From positions 1,116,001 through 1,180,000 of the forward strand of contig NZ_LR134290.1 of assembly GCF_900636545.1 (NCBI RefSeq): a stretch of 64,000 bases of DNA, in the 5' to 3' direction. Below are positions 26,261 to 36,253 of this stretch, in pieces. Every line of letters starts with the position of its first letter. Position 1 is the first letter of the stretch. This DNA comes from Pseudomonas mendocina. Lineage in GTDB: Bacteria > Pseudomonadota > Gammaproteobacteria > Pseudomonadales > Pseudomonadaceae. The notes below the pieces were generated by a model. That model had not been told where the DNA came from, made no database searches, and worked only from the letters and a program-made list of their open reading frames with translations. A program made the translations under genes and the position numbers.

Positions 26261-28279
26261 TCAGAGTCCTGTGTGCTCGGGCAGCGAAGCCAGTGGCAGG
26301 CGCAGGGTGAAACAGGTGCCCTGGCCCGGCGTGGAGTGCACCTCCATTTGCCCTTTGTGGTTGTTGGTGACGATGAAATAGGAGACCGCCAGGCCGAGTC
26401 CGGTGCCCTGGCCAACCTCCTTGGTGGTGAAGAAGGGTTCGAAGATGCGCTTGCGCACGGCTTCGCTCATGCCCGTGCCGTTGTCTTCCACCTGCACTTC
26501 TGCCCAGTTGCCGGCTTGTCGGGTGCGCAGGATGATGCGGCCGGGCTCGGCCTCTTCGTCGCGCTGGTGGATGGCCTGGGCGGCATTTTTCAACAGGTTG
26601 AGCAGCACCTGTTCCAGTTCGTTGGCGGTACCGGCTACCGGCCCCAGCAGCGGGTCGAACTGGCGCACGATTTCCAGCGTCTTGAAATCGAAGCTGTCGG
26701 CCAGGTCGAAGTCATTGCCGGCGATCTCCAGCGCCTGGTCGATCAGCGCCGGCAGATCGCAGGGCGAGAGCTGGCGGTCACTGCGTCGGCTGAAGCTGAG
26801 CATGTGGCTGACGATCTTGGCGGCGCGCTGGCCGGCCTGCTGGATACCGTCGAGCAGGCGCGGTATCTCGCGCGCTTCCATGTAGTGCTGGATGGCGGCC
26901 AGGCTGACACCCGCCTGTTCGGCCTGTTCGAGATTCTTCTCCAGGTCCGGTGACAGACGTCGGCGAATGTTCTGCACGTTGTGCAGGATGGCGCCGAGCG
27001 GGTTGTTGATCTCGTGTGCCATGCCTGCGGCCAGGCCGCCGACCGAGAGCATCTTTTCCGACTGCACCATCATTTCTTCGAGAGCCAGGCGCTGGGTGAT
27101 GTCGTCGATGCGGATCACCACACCGCGCCCGGCACCACCCATCAGTGGGTAGAAGGTCAGGGCGTAGTGATGGGGCTCTTCGTCCTTGTGCCAGGTTACG
27201 CGCTCGATCTTTTCCACCCTGTGCTGTTCGGCGGTGCGCTTGAGTTGGGGGAGGAACGGCTTGAGTGGTGGAAAGGCGAGGAACACTGGCTGGTTCAGAG
27301 CCTCTTCCAGGCGCGTGCCGGATAGCGTGCTGGCCTCCTGATTCCACTGCGTTACGTACAGCTGCTCGTCGAGGGCAATCAGCGCCGAAGGCATGGAGTC
27401 GATGATGCTGTTGAGGTAATTCTGGAAGCCGGTGAGCTTCTTCTCGATCTTGCTGCGCACCTGGACTTCCAGCTCCAGCTTGCGGTTGGAGTGGCGGGTT
27501 TCCTCGGCCAGGCTCTGTGCCTGATCGAAGGCCTGCTGGGCGTCGTCGCGCGCGCGTTTGAGTTGCTGTTCACGCGCTTCCATGCGCATCAGCATGGTAT
27601 TGAAGGCGTCGGCCAGGCTACCGATTTCATCCTGGTGACCGCGGTTGGCGCGCAGCGCATAGTTTTCTTCGCGGGTAACCTGGCGGGACAGTTCCTCCAG
27701 GCGGCGGATGGGCTTGGTTACCAGGCGTTTGATCTGTTTGGCCACCAGCAGCCAGAGCAGCACACTGAACGCCAGGATTACCAGGCTGGCGGTCAGGGTG
27801 CCGGTATAGAAGACACTGGGCAGCTCGCTGGACGCGACCAGCAGCAGCGCTCCGGGGCGACCGCTGGGGTGCGGCAGGTCAACCAGCAGGTTGGTGCGAA
27901 AGGCGGTGTCACGCCAGTTCTGCAGCTGGCTGAGCTGTTGTGGCAGCTGCAGTTTTTCCCCTCGCTGCAGTTGTGCCAGGCTGTTGCCGTTGCTGTCATA
28001 GATGACCGCTGCACGCAGCGGCGCATAATCGTCCAGGCGCTTGAGCACCGCCTCGGCCGAGGCTGATGAGTGCAGGGCCTCCTTGCTCAGTGTCTGACTG
28101 GCGATGAGCCGACCCAGAGTGTGCAGGGCCTGTGGCGCCATGCTCTCCTGGGTGATCCAGTAGGCTGCGCTGATGAACGCCAGGTTGGCCACCAGCATCA
28201 CCGCGGCGAGCAGCACCAGCAGCGCGGCAAGCAGTTTGCGGCCAACCGGCAGGTTTTCGAGGCGCTGACGCAATCTCAT
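26261..28279 (-). CDS. Membrane sensor histidine kinase (HAMP-PAS-HisKA-HATPase)
   Basis: 672 residues. Membrane helix 1 is at about residues 16-38 and a periplasmic sensor region of about 125 residues follows. Helix 2 comes near 160-185, then a HAMP domain, a coiled coil and a PAS domain (SIIDSMPSALIALDEQLYVTQWNQEA). The HisKA box GMAHEINNPLGA has the phospho-acceptor His422. The ATPase domain shows NLLKNAAQAIH, EDNGTGM and GTGLGLAVSYFIV. No receiver is attached; the adjacent receiver protein at 29259-30221 is a candidate partner, although panE lies between them. I recall the same gene order around PAO1 PA4398, which has been linked to surface motility. Confidence 0.9.
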   Translation of the reverse strand: MRLRQRLENLPVGRKLLAALLVLLAAVMLVANLAFISAAYWITQESMAPQALHTLGRLIASQTLSKEALHSSASAEAVLKRLDDYAPLRAAVIYDSNGNSLAQLQRGEKLQLPQQLSQLQNWRDTAFRTNLLVDLPHPSGRPGALLLVASSELPSVFYTGTLTASLVILAFSVLLWLLVAKQIKRLVTKPIRRLEELSRQVTREENYALRANRGHQDEIGSLADAFNTMLMRMEAREQQLKRARDDAQQAFDQAQSLAEETRHSNRKLELEVQVRSKIEKKLTGFQNYLNSIIDSMPSALIALDEQLYVTQWNQEASTLSGTRLEEALNQPVFLAFPPLKPFLPQLKRTAEQHRVEKIERVTWHKDEEPHHYALTFYPLMGGAGRGVVIRIDDITQRLALEEMMVQSEKMLSVGGLAAGMAHEINNPLGAILHNVQNIRRRLSPDLEKNLEQAEQAGVSLAAIQHYMEAREIPRLLDGIQQAGQRAAKIVSHMLSFSRRSDRQLSPCDLPALIDQALEIAGNDFDLADSFDFKTLEIVRQFDPLLGPVAGTANELEQVLLNLLKNAAQAIHQRDEEAEPGRIILRTRQAGNWAEVQVEDNGTGMSEAVRKRIFEPFFTTKEVGQGTGLGLAVSYFIVTNNHKGQMEVHSTPGQGTCFTLRLPLASLPEHTGL

Positions 28280-28350
28280 GAGCTTATCGCTGTGGCGAGT
28301 AGAGCGGGCAGGTTAGCGCGCCAGGGCTGTCATTGCCACGGCCTGGCCCG

Positions 28351-30221
<1,871 letters not shown>

Positions 30222-30276
30222 GGTGCGGGCTCACAGGCAGAGAGGAAGGACGCCAAACGGCGTATTTCAGTCTGGT

Positions 30277-30282
30277 TATAAT
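30277..30282 (+). promoter_or_regulatory. Candidate -10 box of yajQ
   Basis: A perfect TATAAT lies 78 bases before the yajQ start in the gap to the divergent response-regulator gene. The -35 position (CAAACG at 17 bases) is poor, so an activator or a different spacing may be needed. Confidence 0.4.
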
Positions 30283-30359
30283 GGGCCCGCCAAAGTTATC
30301 GTCAAGTCAGGCGCGTTCACTCCGTGAAGAGGATCGCGCCGTCCATCAGGAGCCCTCTC

Positions 30360-30839
30360 ATGCCTTCGTTCGACGTCGTGTCCGAACTGGACAAACACGA
30401 ACTGACCAATGCGGTCGACAACGCCATCAAGGAACTCGACCGCCGTTTCGACCTGCGCGGCAAGTGCAGCATCGAGAGCAAGGACAAGGCGCTGACCTTG
30501 ACCGCCGAAGCCGAGTTCATGCTCGAGCAGATGCTCGACATCGTGCGCAGCAGTCTTGTCAAGCGCAAGATCGACTGCCAGTGCATGGAAACCAAGGAAC
30601 CCTACGCTTCGGGCAAGGTGATGAAGCAGGAGGTCACCTTCCGCGAAGGCATCGACAAGGAGCTGGCGAAGAAAATCGTCGCCCACATCAAGGATGCCAA
30701 GCTCAAGGTGCAGGCCGCCATCCAGGGTGAGCAGGTGCGTGTCACCGGCAAGAAGCGCGATGACCTGCAGGAAGCCATCGCCTTGCTGCGCGGTCACGAA
30801 TTCGGCATGCCGCTGCAGTACAACAACTTCCGCGATTGA
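30360..30839 (+). CDS. yajQ: YajQ family cyclic di-GMP-binding protein
   Basis: 159 residues with the two RNP-like domains of the YajQ family: [15 protein letters not shown] at the start, [15 protein letters not shown], and the C-terminal [18 protein letters not shown] and LQYNNFRD. Work on Xanthomonas and Pseudomonas members reported cyclic di-GMP binding; other members bind nucleic acid. The start is ATG 30360 with AGGAG seven bases upstream; the 12 open codons before it are not YajQ-like. It stands alone. Confidence 0.93.
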   Translation: MPSFDVVSELDKHELTNAVDNAIKELDRRFDLRGKCSIESKDKALTLTAEAEFMLEQMLDIVRSSLVKRKIDCQCMETKEPYASGKVMKQEVTFREGIDKELAKKIVAHIKDAKLKVQAAIQGEQVRVTGKKRDDLQEAIALLRGHEFGMPLQYNNFRD

Positions 30840-30944
30840 ACCTCTGTGGCGCTGAGGCGTCGCAGCCTAGGTTGATAGCATTCTGACCGCCATGGCATGC
30901 CATGGCGGTTTCGTTTCATGTACGGGAAAAACGGGAGCACCCCT

Positions 30945-31772
30945 ATGGAGATGAACGTCGACGAACTGGTCAAGCTGTCCGAGGCCTGGCTGCCCGTGGT
31001 GCTGGAGTACAGCGGCAAGCTGACCCTGGCGGTGATTACCCTGCTGATTGGTTGGTGGCTGATCAGCAGGCTCACCACCAGCATCGGGCGCATGCTCGAG
31101 GCACGCAAGGTCGATCGTGCGCTGAGCAGCTTCATCGGCAGCCTGGTCAGCATCGTACTGCGCATTCTGTTGTTGATCAGCGTGGCCTCGATGGTCGGGG
31201 TGGAAACCACGTCCTTCATCGCCATGATCGGTGCGGCAGGCCTGGCCATCGGTCTGGCGCTGCAGGGCAGCCTGGCCAATTTCGCGGGCGGCGTGCTGAT
31301 CATGCTGTTTCGTCCATTCCGTGCCGGCGACTGGATCGAGGCTCAGGGCGTATCCGGCAGTGTCGACAGCATCCAGATCTTCCACACCACGCTGAAGACC
31401 GGCGACAACAAGGTGGTGATCGTACCCAACGGTGCGCTTTCCAACGGCCATATCACCAACTACTCGCGTGAGCCGCGCCGTCGCGCCGACATCAATATCG
31501 GCATCGATTATTCCAGCGACATCAAGCTCGCGCGTGAGGTACTGCTGGATATCGCCAAGGACCCTCGGGTACACCTCGACCCGGCGCCGGTGGTGTTCGT
31601 CACCGGTCTGGGTGACAGCGCAGTGAATCTGTCATTGCGTGTATGGGTCGCGACCGGCGACTTCTGGCCGGTGACCTTCGCCTTCACCGAGCAGGCCAAG
31701 GAACGCCTGATCGAGGCCGGCATCGGTATTCCCTTCCCGCAACGTGTGGTGCATCTGGCCAAGGCCGAGTAA
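30945..31772 (+). CDS. mscS: Small-conductance mechanosensitive channel, MscS family
   Basis: 275 residues, the size of the minimal three-helix MscS. The helices lie near residues 23-45, 65-85 and the pore helix TM3 around GLAIGLALQGSLANFAGGVLIMLFR, whose glycine/alanine packing is characteristic. The following beta domain contains FRAGDWIEAQGVSGSV and VVIVPNGALSNGHITNYS. ATG 30945 follows GGGAG; ATG 30951 is an alternative. It should release solutes on osmotic downshock. The bidirectional terminator at 31787 separates it from ampG. Confidence 0.92.
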   Translation: MEMNVDELVKLSEAWLPVVLEYSGKLTLAVITLLIGWWLISRLTTSIGRMLEARKVDRALSSFIGSLVSIVLRILLLISVASMVGVETTSFIAMIGAAGLAIGLALQGSLANFAGGVLIMLFRPFRAGDWIEAQGVSGSVDSIQIFHTTLKTGDNKVVIVPNGALSNGHITNYSREPRRRADINIGIDYSSDIKLAREVLLDIAKDPRVHLDPAPVVFVTGLGDSAVNLSLRVWVATGDFWPVTFAFTEQAKERLIEAGIGIPFPQRVVHLAKAE

Positions 31773-31786
31773 GGCGCGATGCAATG

Positions 31787-31816
31787 AAAAAGCCCCGGTC
31801 GATCCGGGGCTTTTTT
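31787..31816. terminator. Bidirectional terminator between mscS and ampG
   Basis: The stem AGCCCCGG/CCGGGGCT is flanked by five A on one side and six T on the other, so it can stop both converging genes. Confidence 0.88.
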
Positions 31817-31827
31817 CTGTCTGCTGA

Positions 31828-33624
31828 TCAGGCCTTTTCGACCGCAGTTGGCGGCGTTTCGGGTAGCGGCTGGCGCTTGTCGCGGCGCCACTGAATGACG
31901 ATCAGCAGCAGCGTCGGGATGCCCATCAGCGCCGTGGCGAGGAAGAAATGGGCATAGCCGAGGTGTTCGACCATCACTCCGGAATAACCGCCGATCAGAC
32001 GTGGCAGCAAGAGCATGATGGAGCTGAGCAGGGCGTACTGGGTGGCCGAGAACTTCAGGTTGGTCAGGCTCGACAGGTAGGCGACGAATGCCGAGGTGGC
32101 CAGGCCGGCGCTGAAATTGTCGCAACTGATGGTGACGATCAGCATGTTCAGGTGCGGGCCCATGCCCACCAGCAGCATGAACAGCAGGTTGGTTGCCGCC
32201 GACGCCGCTGCGCCGATCAGCAGGATCGGCATAATGCCGAAACGCACGATCAGCAGGCCGCCGGCACCCGCGCCGAGCAGGGTCATCACCAGGCCGAAGA
32301 GCTTGCTGACGCTGGCGATCTGTTCCTTGGTGAAACCCTGGTCGATGTAGAACACGTTGGCCATGACGCCCATTACCGTATCGGACAGGCGATAGGTGGC
32401 GATCAGGCTTAGCAGTAGTAATGCCTGCCAGCGATAACGCACGATGAAGTCGTTGACCGGCGTCAGCACCGGCGCCATGCCGCCCCAGAACAGGCTGGAG
32501 ATGGACAGGCCGGTGAGCAGGGTATAAAGCAGTGCGCGGAGGAAGGCTCGGTCGTAGTACAGCAGCTCTTGCAGGCTTATCAGGCCCTGGAGCAGCAGGG
32601 TCACGTCACTTTCGTAGAACTGGGTGACCATCGCGGGAATGGAGATCAGCAGGATGATCAGCAGCAGCACGGAAAGCAGCTGGTGGAAGAAGCCGTACTT
32701 CGCCGCGGCGGTTTTCAGCACGGGCGCCAGGCCGCCCCAGAACAGCCCGGAGGCGCACACGCAGGCCAGGGTGCTGTAGAGCATGGCGCGCAGGAAGGCG
32801 CGGTCGTTGTAGAGCAATTCCTGCATGCTGACGTCGCCCAGCAGCATGGGCACCAGGTCGCTCTGGTAGAACTGGATGAACATGGTCGGCACGGAGATGA
32901 TCAGCACGATGACCGCGCTGATCGCCAGCAACTGGTGGAAGAAACCGTGCTTGGGTGGTGCCGCATGGATGTGTGGCGGCGCAGGTGGCTCGCGCATCCA
33001 GATGGAGGTGAGCAGGCCTGGCAGCATCAGCAGGGCGAACACCATATAGGTGCCGGTCCAGGCGCTGAACTGGTAGTTCTTGGCGGTTGAGCCGAAGCCT
33101 TCGGCAAAGTACAGCGCACCGGCGGTTGCCAGCAGCGCAGCGACGCGGTAGCCGGTCATGTAGGCGGCGGCCAGCGCAGCCTGATGCTCATCGCCGAGAA
33201 TTTCCAGGCGGTAGGCGTCGATGGCAATGTCCTGGGTGGCCGATGCGAAGGCCACCAGCACGGCGAGGGCGATCAGCGTCGATAGATGCGTCTGCGGATC
33301 GTAGTTGGCCATGCCGATCAAGCCGATGGCGACCAGGCCTTGCGACAGCACCAGCCAGGAGCGGCGCCGGCCGAGTTTGCCGAGCAGCGGCAGGCGCCAC
33401 TGGTCGAGCATCGGCGCCCAGACCCACTTGAAGGCGTAGGCCAGGCCGATGAGGCTGGCGAAGCCGATGGTCTCGCGTGCCACACCGGCTTCGCGCAGCC
33501 AAACCGAAAGGGTCGAGAACACCAGCATGTAGGGCAGGCCGGCGGCGAAACCCAGAAGCAGAAGAGCCAGTGTGGCGGGGTTGGCATAGGTGGCGAGGGC
33601 GTCTCGCCAGGATTTGCGTGGCAT
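31828..33624 (-). CDS. ampG: AmpG muropeptide permease
   Basis: Major-facilitator transporter that imports GlcNAc-anhydroMurNAc peptides from wall turnover and so feeds recycling and ampC induction. The 598 residues compare with about 490 in E. coli AmpG. Typical segments are PATLALLLLGFAAGLPYMLVF, KWVWAPMLD and ATQDIAIDAYR. Residues 225-303 and 309-387 are copies of each other (47 identities in 79 aligned positions by hand, no gaps), each with a membrane helix, an LLYxDRAFLRA motif and SxLFWGGxAPVL; this accounts for most of the extra length. The start is ATG 33624 (MPRKSWRDAL); the 30 open codons upstream are not homologous. It is transcribed alone. Confidence 0.93.
   Translation of the reverse strand: MPRKSWRDALATYANPATLALLLLGFAAGLPYMLVFSTLSVWLREAGVARETIGFASLIGLAYAFKWVWAPMLDQWRLPLLGKLGRRRSWLVLSQGLVAIGLIGMANYDPQTHLSTLIALAVLVAFASATQDIAIDAYRLEILGDEHQAALAAAYMTGYRVAALLATAGALYFAEGFGSTAKNYQFSAWTGTYMVFALLMLPGLLTSIWMREPPAPPHIHAAPPKHGFFHQLLAISAVIVLIISVPTMFIQFYQSDLVPMLLGDVSMQELLYNDRAFLRAMLYSTLACVCASGLFWGGLAPVLKTAAAKYGFFHQLLSVLLLIILLISIPAMVTQFYESDVTLLLQGLISLQELLYYDRAFLRALLYTLLTGLSISSLFWGGMAPVLTPVNDFIVRYRWQALLLLSLIATYRLSDTVMGVMANVFYIDQGFTKEQIASVSKLFGLVMTLLGAGAGGLLIVRFGIMPILLIGAAASAATNLLFMLLVGMGPHLNMLIVTISCDNFSAGLATSAFVAYLSSLTNLKFSATQYALLSSIMLLLPRLIGGYSGVMVEHLGYAHFFLATALMGIPTLLLIVIQWRRDKRQPLPETPPTAVEKA
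32449..32952 (-). repeat. Tandem 84-codon duplication inside ampG
   Basis: Copy 1 occupies 32952-32701 and copy 2 occupies 32700-32449. Both begin KxGFFHQLL and end FWGGxAPVL. The repeat is also visible in the DNA, for example in the shared GCCGCCCCAGAACAG stretches. Confidence 0.85.
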
Positions 33625-33664
33625 CAGGCTCGAATCTGGGCAGGGGTGGTTCGTAGGGCGCACT

Positions 33665-34039
33665 CTAACTGCTGTGCTCCATCGGGCGCCAGCCGTGACG
33701 ACGCATATCCACACGTTCGTTCAGGATGCTGATGCCTTCTGCGCGTAGGCGCGCCCGTTGTTCGTTACCAGAGGGGCTCCCGGCGGCCAGGCTGAGGCGT
33801 CCGCCAGCGGCGATCACACGATGCCAGGGCAGCGTGGTGCTGTCGGGCAATTGGCTCAGCGTGCGACCGACCCAGCGTGCAGCTCGGCCAAGGCCGGCGA
33901 GCTGTGCCAGTTCCCCGTAGCTGATGACCTTGCCTGTCGGCACTTGCGCCAGCACCAGGTACAGCGCTTCGCGGCGCGCCTCCGCGCTTGCCGGTGGCGG
34001 TGCCTGCCATGCAGACTCTGGCAGTTTCGTCTTGCCCAT
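33665..34039 (-). CDS. Alkyltransferase-like protein (MGMT family, Trp in place of active Cys)
   Basis: 124 residues covering only the DNA-binding C-terminal domain of O6-methylguanine methyltransferases: VPTGKVISYGELAQLAG (helix-turn-helix), ARWVGRTLSQLP and the active-site loop. The loop reads PWHRV where repair enzymes have PCHRV, the hallmark of ATL proteins. These cannot accept the alkyl group but bind O6-alkylguanine and hand it to nucleotide excision repair. The start is ATG 34039, nine bases after AAGG; ATG 34048 is possible. Only 16 bases separate this start from the divergent DUF481 gene. Confidence 0.87.
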   Translation of the reverse strand: MGKTKLPESAWQAPPPASAEARREALYLVLAQVPTGKVISYGELAQLAGLGRAARWVGRTLSQLPDSTTLPWHRVIAAGGRLSLAAGSPSGNEQRARLRAEGISILNERVDMRRHGWRPMEHSS

Positions 34040-34055
34040 AGGGTTCATCCTTATC

Positions 34056-35048
34056 ATGCGCGCGCTGATCGCCTTGTTCCTTTTCACCCTGGCAGCCCCG
34101 CTCTGGGCCGATACCGTCTGGCTGAACAACGGTGACCGCCTGAGCGGTGAAATCATCCTGCTCGATGGCGGCAAGCTGGCGCTGAAGACCAAGTATGCCG
34201 GCCAGGTGCTGATCGACTGGAAGGATATCGATACCCTGAGTTCGGACAAGCCCCTGCTGGTAAGGCGCAGCGGTTTCGACAACGAACGCAGCGAAAGATT
34301 GGCAGCAGCCGGGGCGGGCATGGTCCGAGTGCAGGGGGAGCGCGAGTACACCCTGCCGCTGGCGCAGATCAAACGGCTGATTCCGCCGCGGCCAGTGCTG
34401 GAAGACCGCCTCTGGGAGGGCAACCTCGACGCCAAGCTGGATATGAAGCGCAACCAGAACGATGTCGATGAATGGAAGCTCAAGGGTGATACCCGCATCG
34501 AACACGGGCGCTGGCGCCATGTGCTCAGTGGCGAACTGGAGCGCGAAACCAAGAACGACAGGAAGGTCGAGGACAACTGGGAGCTGGAATACGACCTCGA
34601 CCGTTTTCTCTCCGAGCACTGGTTCTGGCGGGTTGGCGTGGAGCAGGCCGAGGACGAGTTCGAAACGGTCGACCGCCAGCGCATCGTCGGTACCGGCCCT
34701 GGGTATCGTTTCTGGGATGACGAACTGGGGCGCTTCGATTTGATTGGTCAGTTCAACCGTGTACGCCTTGAGTCTGATATAGCCGACCTGGCCTTCAACA
34801 CGACGTCGCTGGAACTGGATTACAAGCGTCTGCTGTGGGGCACGCGACTGGAGTTTTACGCCAATGCCGAATTGCAGGTTCCGCACATCGATGAGATCGA
34901 CTACGTGCTCGATAGTGAGTTCGGCTTGCGCTATCGGCTCAATCAGTGGGCGCGCCTTTCTCTTTTGTATGAACTGGACCAGTTGCGTGGACAGGGGCGT
35001 ACGGTGTCGGACCGGCATTACCTGATCGGCGTGGGCGTCGGTTGGTGA
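34056..35048 (+). CDS. DUF481 family outer-membrane protein, first paralogue
   Basis: 330 residues. Signal peptide of about 18 residues (MRALIALFLFTLAAPLWA), then a small beta domain starting DTVWLNNGDRLSGEIILLDG. A DUF481 region from about residue 115 has alternating polar strands (GDTRIEHGRWRHVLSGELERETKN, LDRFLSEHWFWRVGVEQ) that suggest an outer-membrane beta-barrel. The C-terminus ends in LIGVGVGW, with the terminal aromatic residue common to barrels. A closely similar paralogue follows 129 bases later. The frame is open upstream to 33924, but ATG 34056 gives the signal peptide. Function unknown. Confidence 0.8.
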   Translation: MRALIALFLFTLAAPLWADTVWLNNGDRLSGEIILLDGGKLALKTKYAGQVLIDWKDIDTLSSDKPLLVRRSGFDNERSERLAAAGAGMVRVQGEREYTLPLAQIKRLIPPRPVLEDRLWEGNLDAKLDMKRNQNDVDEWKLKGDTRIEHGRWRHVLSGELERETKNDRKVEDNWELEYDLDRFLSEHWFWRVGVEQAEDEFETVDRQRIVGTGPGYRFWDDELGRFDLIGQFNRVRLESDIADLAFNTTSLELDYKRLLWGTRLEFYANAELQVPHIDEIDYVLDSEFGLRYRLNQWARLSLLYELDQLRGQGRTVSDRHYLIGVGVGW

Positions 35049-35177
35049 AGCCCCTCGACAGAGCACCGTTCGACGGAAAAAGCTGAACTCTGCGAATCAG
35101 TCCCGGTCAGCTGTTGCTCTGGCGCCGGGGTTGCGGATAATGCCCGGCTTTCGCCCACCAACGCCATTGCCCAACTT

Positions 35178-36191
35178 ATGTCGCGCTCTACATCACTGTC
35201 CCTGCTAGGCCTGAGCATCGCTCTGTGCAGTTCTGCCGCTTTCGCCGATACCGTCTGGTTGAAGAACGGTGATCGCCTTTCCGGCACCATCCGCTTCTTC
35301 GACGGCAGCAAATTGCTGCTGGAAACCGATTACGGCGGTTCCATCCCGCTGGATTGGAAAAAGATCGCCACACTGGAGAGCGACCACGAACTGCTGGTCA
35401 AACTCGGTCCGGTTGACGGTGAGCGTGCCAAGTCGCTGCTGGCCGCCGAGCCCGGCAAGGTCACGTTGGCCAATGGCGAGGCGCCCAAGACCATCGATCT
35501 GGCGCAGATCGAGCAGATCATGAAACCCAAGCCGCTGGTGGAGGACTTCACCTGGAAGGGCAATATCGACCTTGGTCTGGACTACAAGCGCGGCGAGCGT
35601 GACTCCGACGACTACGACGTCGATATCAAGACCCAGGCCCGTCACGGTCTTTGGCGGCATAACGCAATTGCCGACTATAACCGCGAGCTGAAGAACGACG
35701 TGGTCAGCACCGACAACTGGAGCGCCGAATACGCGCTCGACCGTTTCCTCTCCGAGAAATGGTTCTGGCAGGGACGCTTCGAGTACAAGCGCGACCTCAT
35801 TGAGGAAGTGCAGCGTCAGCGCACCCTCGGTACCGGCCCTGGTTACCAGTTCTGGGATGACGAGCTGGGCGCGTTCTCCATCGCCACCCTGGCCAACCGT
35901 AGCGATTACCGCTACAGCAATGGTGAGCAGGACCGCTTCTATGCGCTGAGCGTGAAGTGGGACTACAACCGCTACCTGATCGGCAAGACCGTCGAATTGT
36001 TCAGTGTCGGCGAGCTGGGTAAACCCCTTGAAGGGGTTGCCGATTACACCCTGGATGCCGAAGTTGGTCTGCGTTACAAGGTGACCGATTGGGCGTCGCT
36101 GAACATGAAGGCCGAGAAGGATATGGTCAGCGGTGCCGAGGGTGATCTGGACGAAACCCGCTACACTCTGGGTTTCGGTGTTGGCTGGTAG
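35178..36191 (+). CDS. DUF481 family outer-membrane protein, second paralogue
   Basis: 337 residues with the plan of the preceding gene. Signal peptide of about 23 residues ending SSAAFA, the beta domain DTVWLKNGDRLSGTIRFFDG, the PKPLVEDFTWKGNIDLGLDYKRG junction, the ALDRFLSEKWFWQGRFEYKRD strand pair, GTGPGYQFWDDELG and the C-terminus LGFGVGW. The two proteins are clearly a tandem duplication that has diverged. The spacer of 129 bases may contain a separate promoter. A strong bidirectional terminator follows. The substrate or role is not known to me. Confidence 0.8.
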   Translation: MSRSTSLSLLGLSIALCSSAAFADTVWLKNGDRLSGTIRFFDGSKLLLETDYGGSIPLDWKKIATLESDHELLVKLGPVDGERAKSLLAAEPGKVTLANGEAPKTIDLAQIEQIMKPKPLVEDFTWKGNIDLGLDYKRGERDSDDYDVDIKTQARHGLWRHNAIADYNRELKNDVVSTDNWSAEYALDRFLSEKWFWQGRFEYKRDLIEEVQRQRTLGTGPGYQFWDDELGAFSIATLANRSDYRYSNGEQDRFYALSVKWDYNRYLIGKTVELFSVGELGKPLEGVADYTLDAEVGLRYKVTDWASLNMKAEKDMVSGAEGDLDETRYTLGFGVGW

Positions 36192-36212
36192 GTCTTAGCG
36201 CCGCTGCAAACG

Positions 36213-36241
36213 AAAAAGCCCGCGATGACCGCGGGCTTTTT
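36213..36241. terminator. Bidirectional terminator between DUF481 gene and uraA
   Basis: The stem AAAGCCCGCG/CGCGGGCTTT with a five-base loop has A and T tracts on both sides and serves both converging genes. Confidence 0.88.
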
Positions 36242-36253
36242 ATTGGCACGGAG

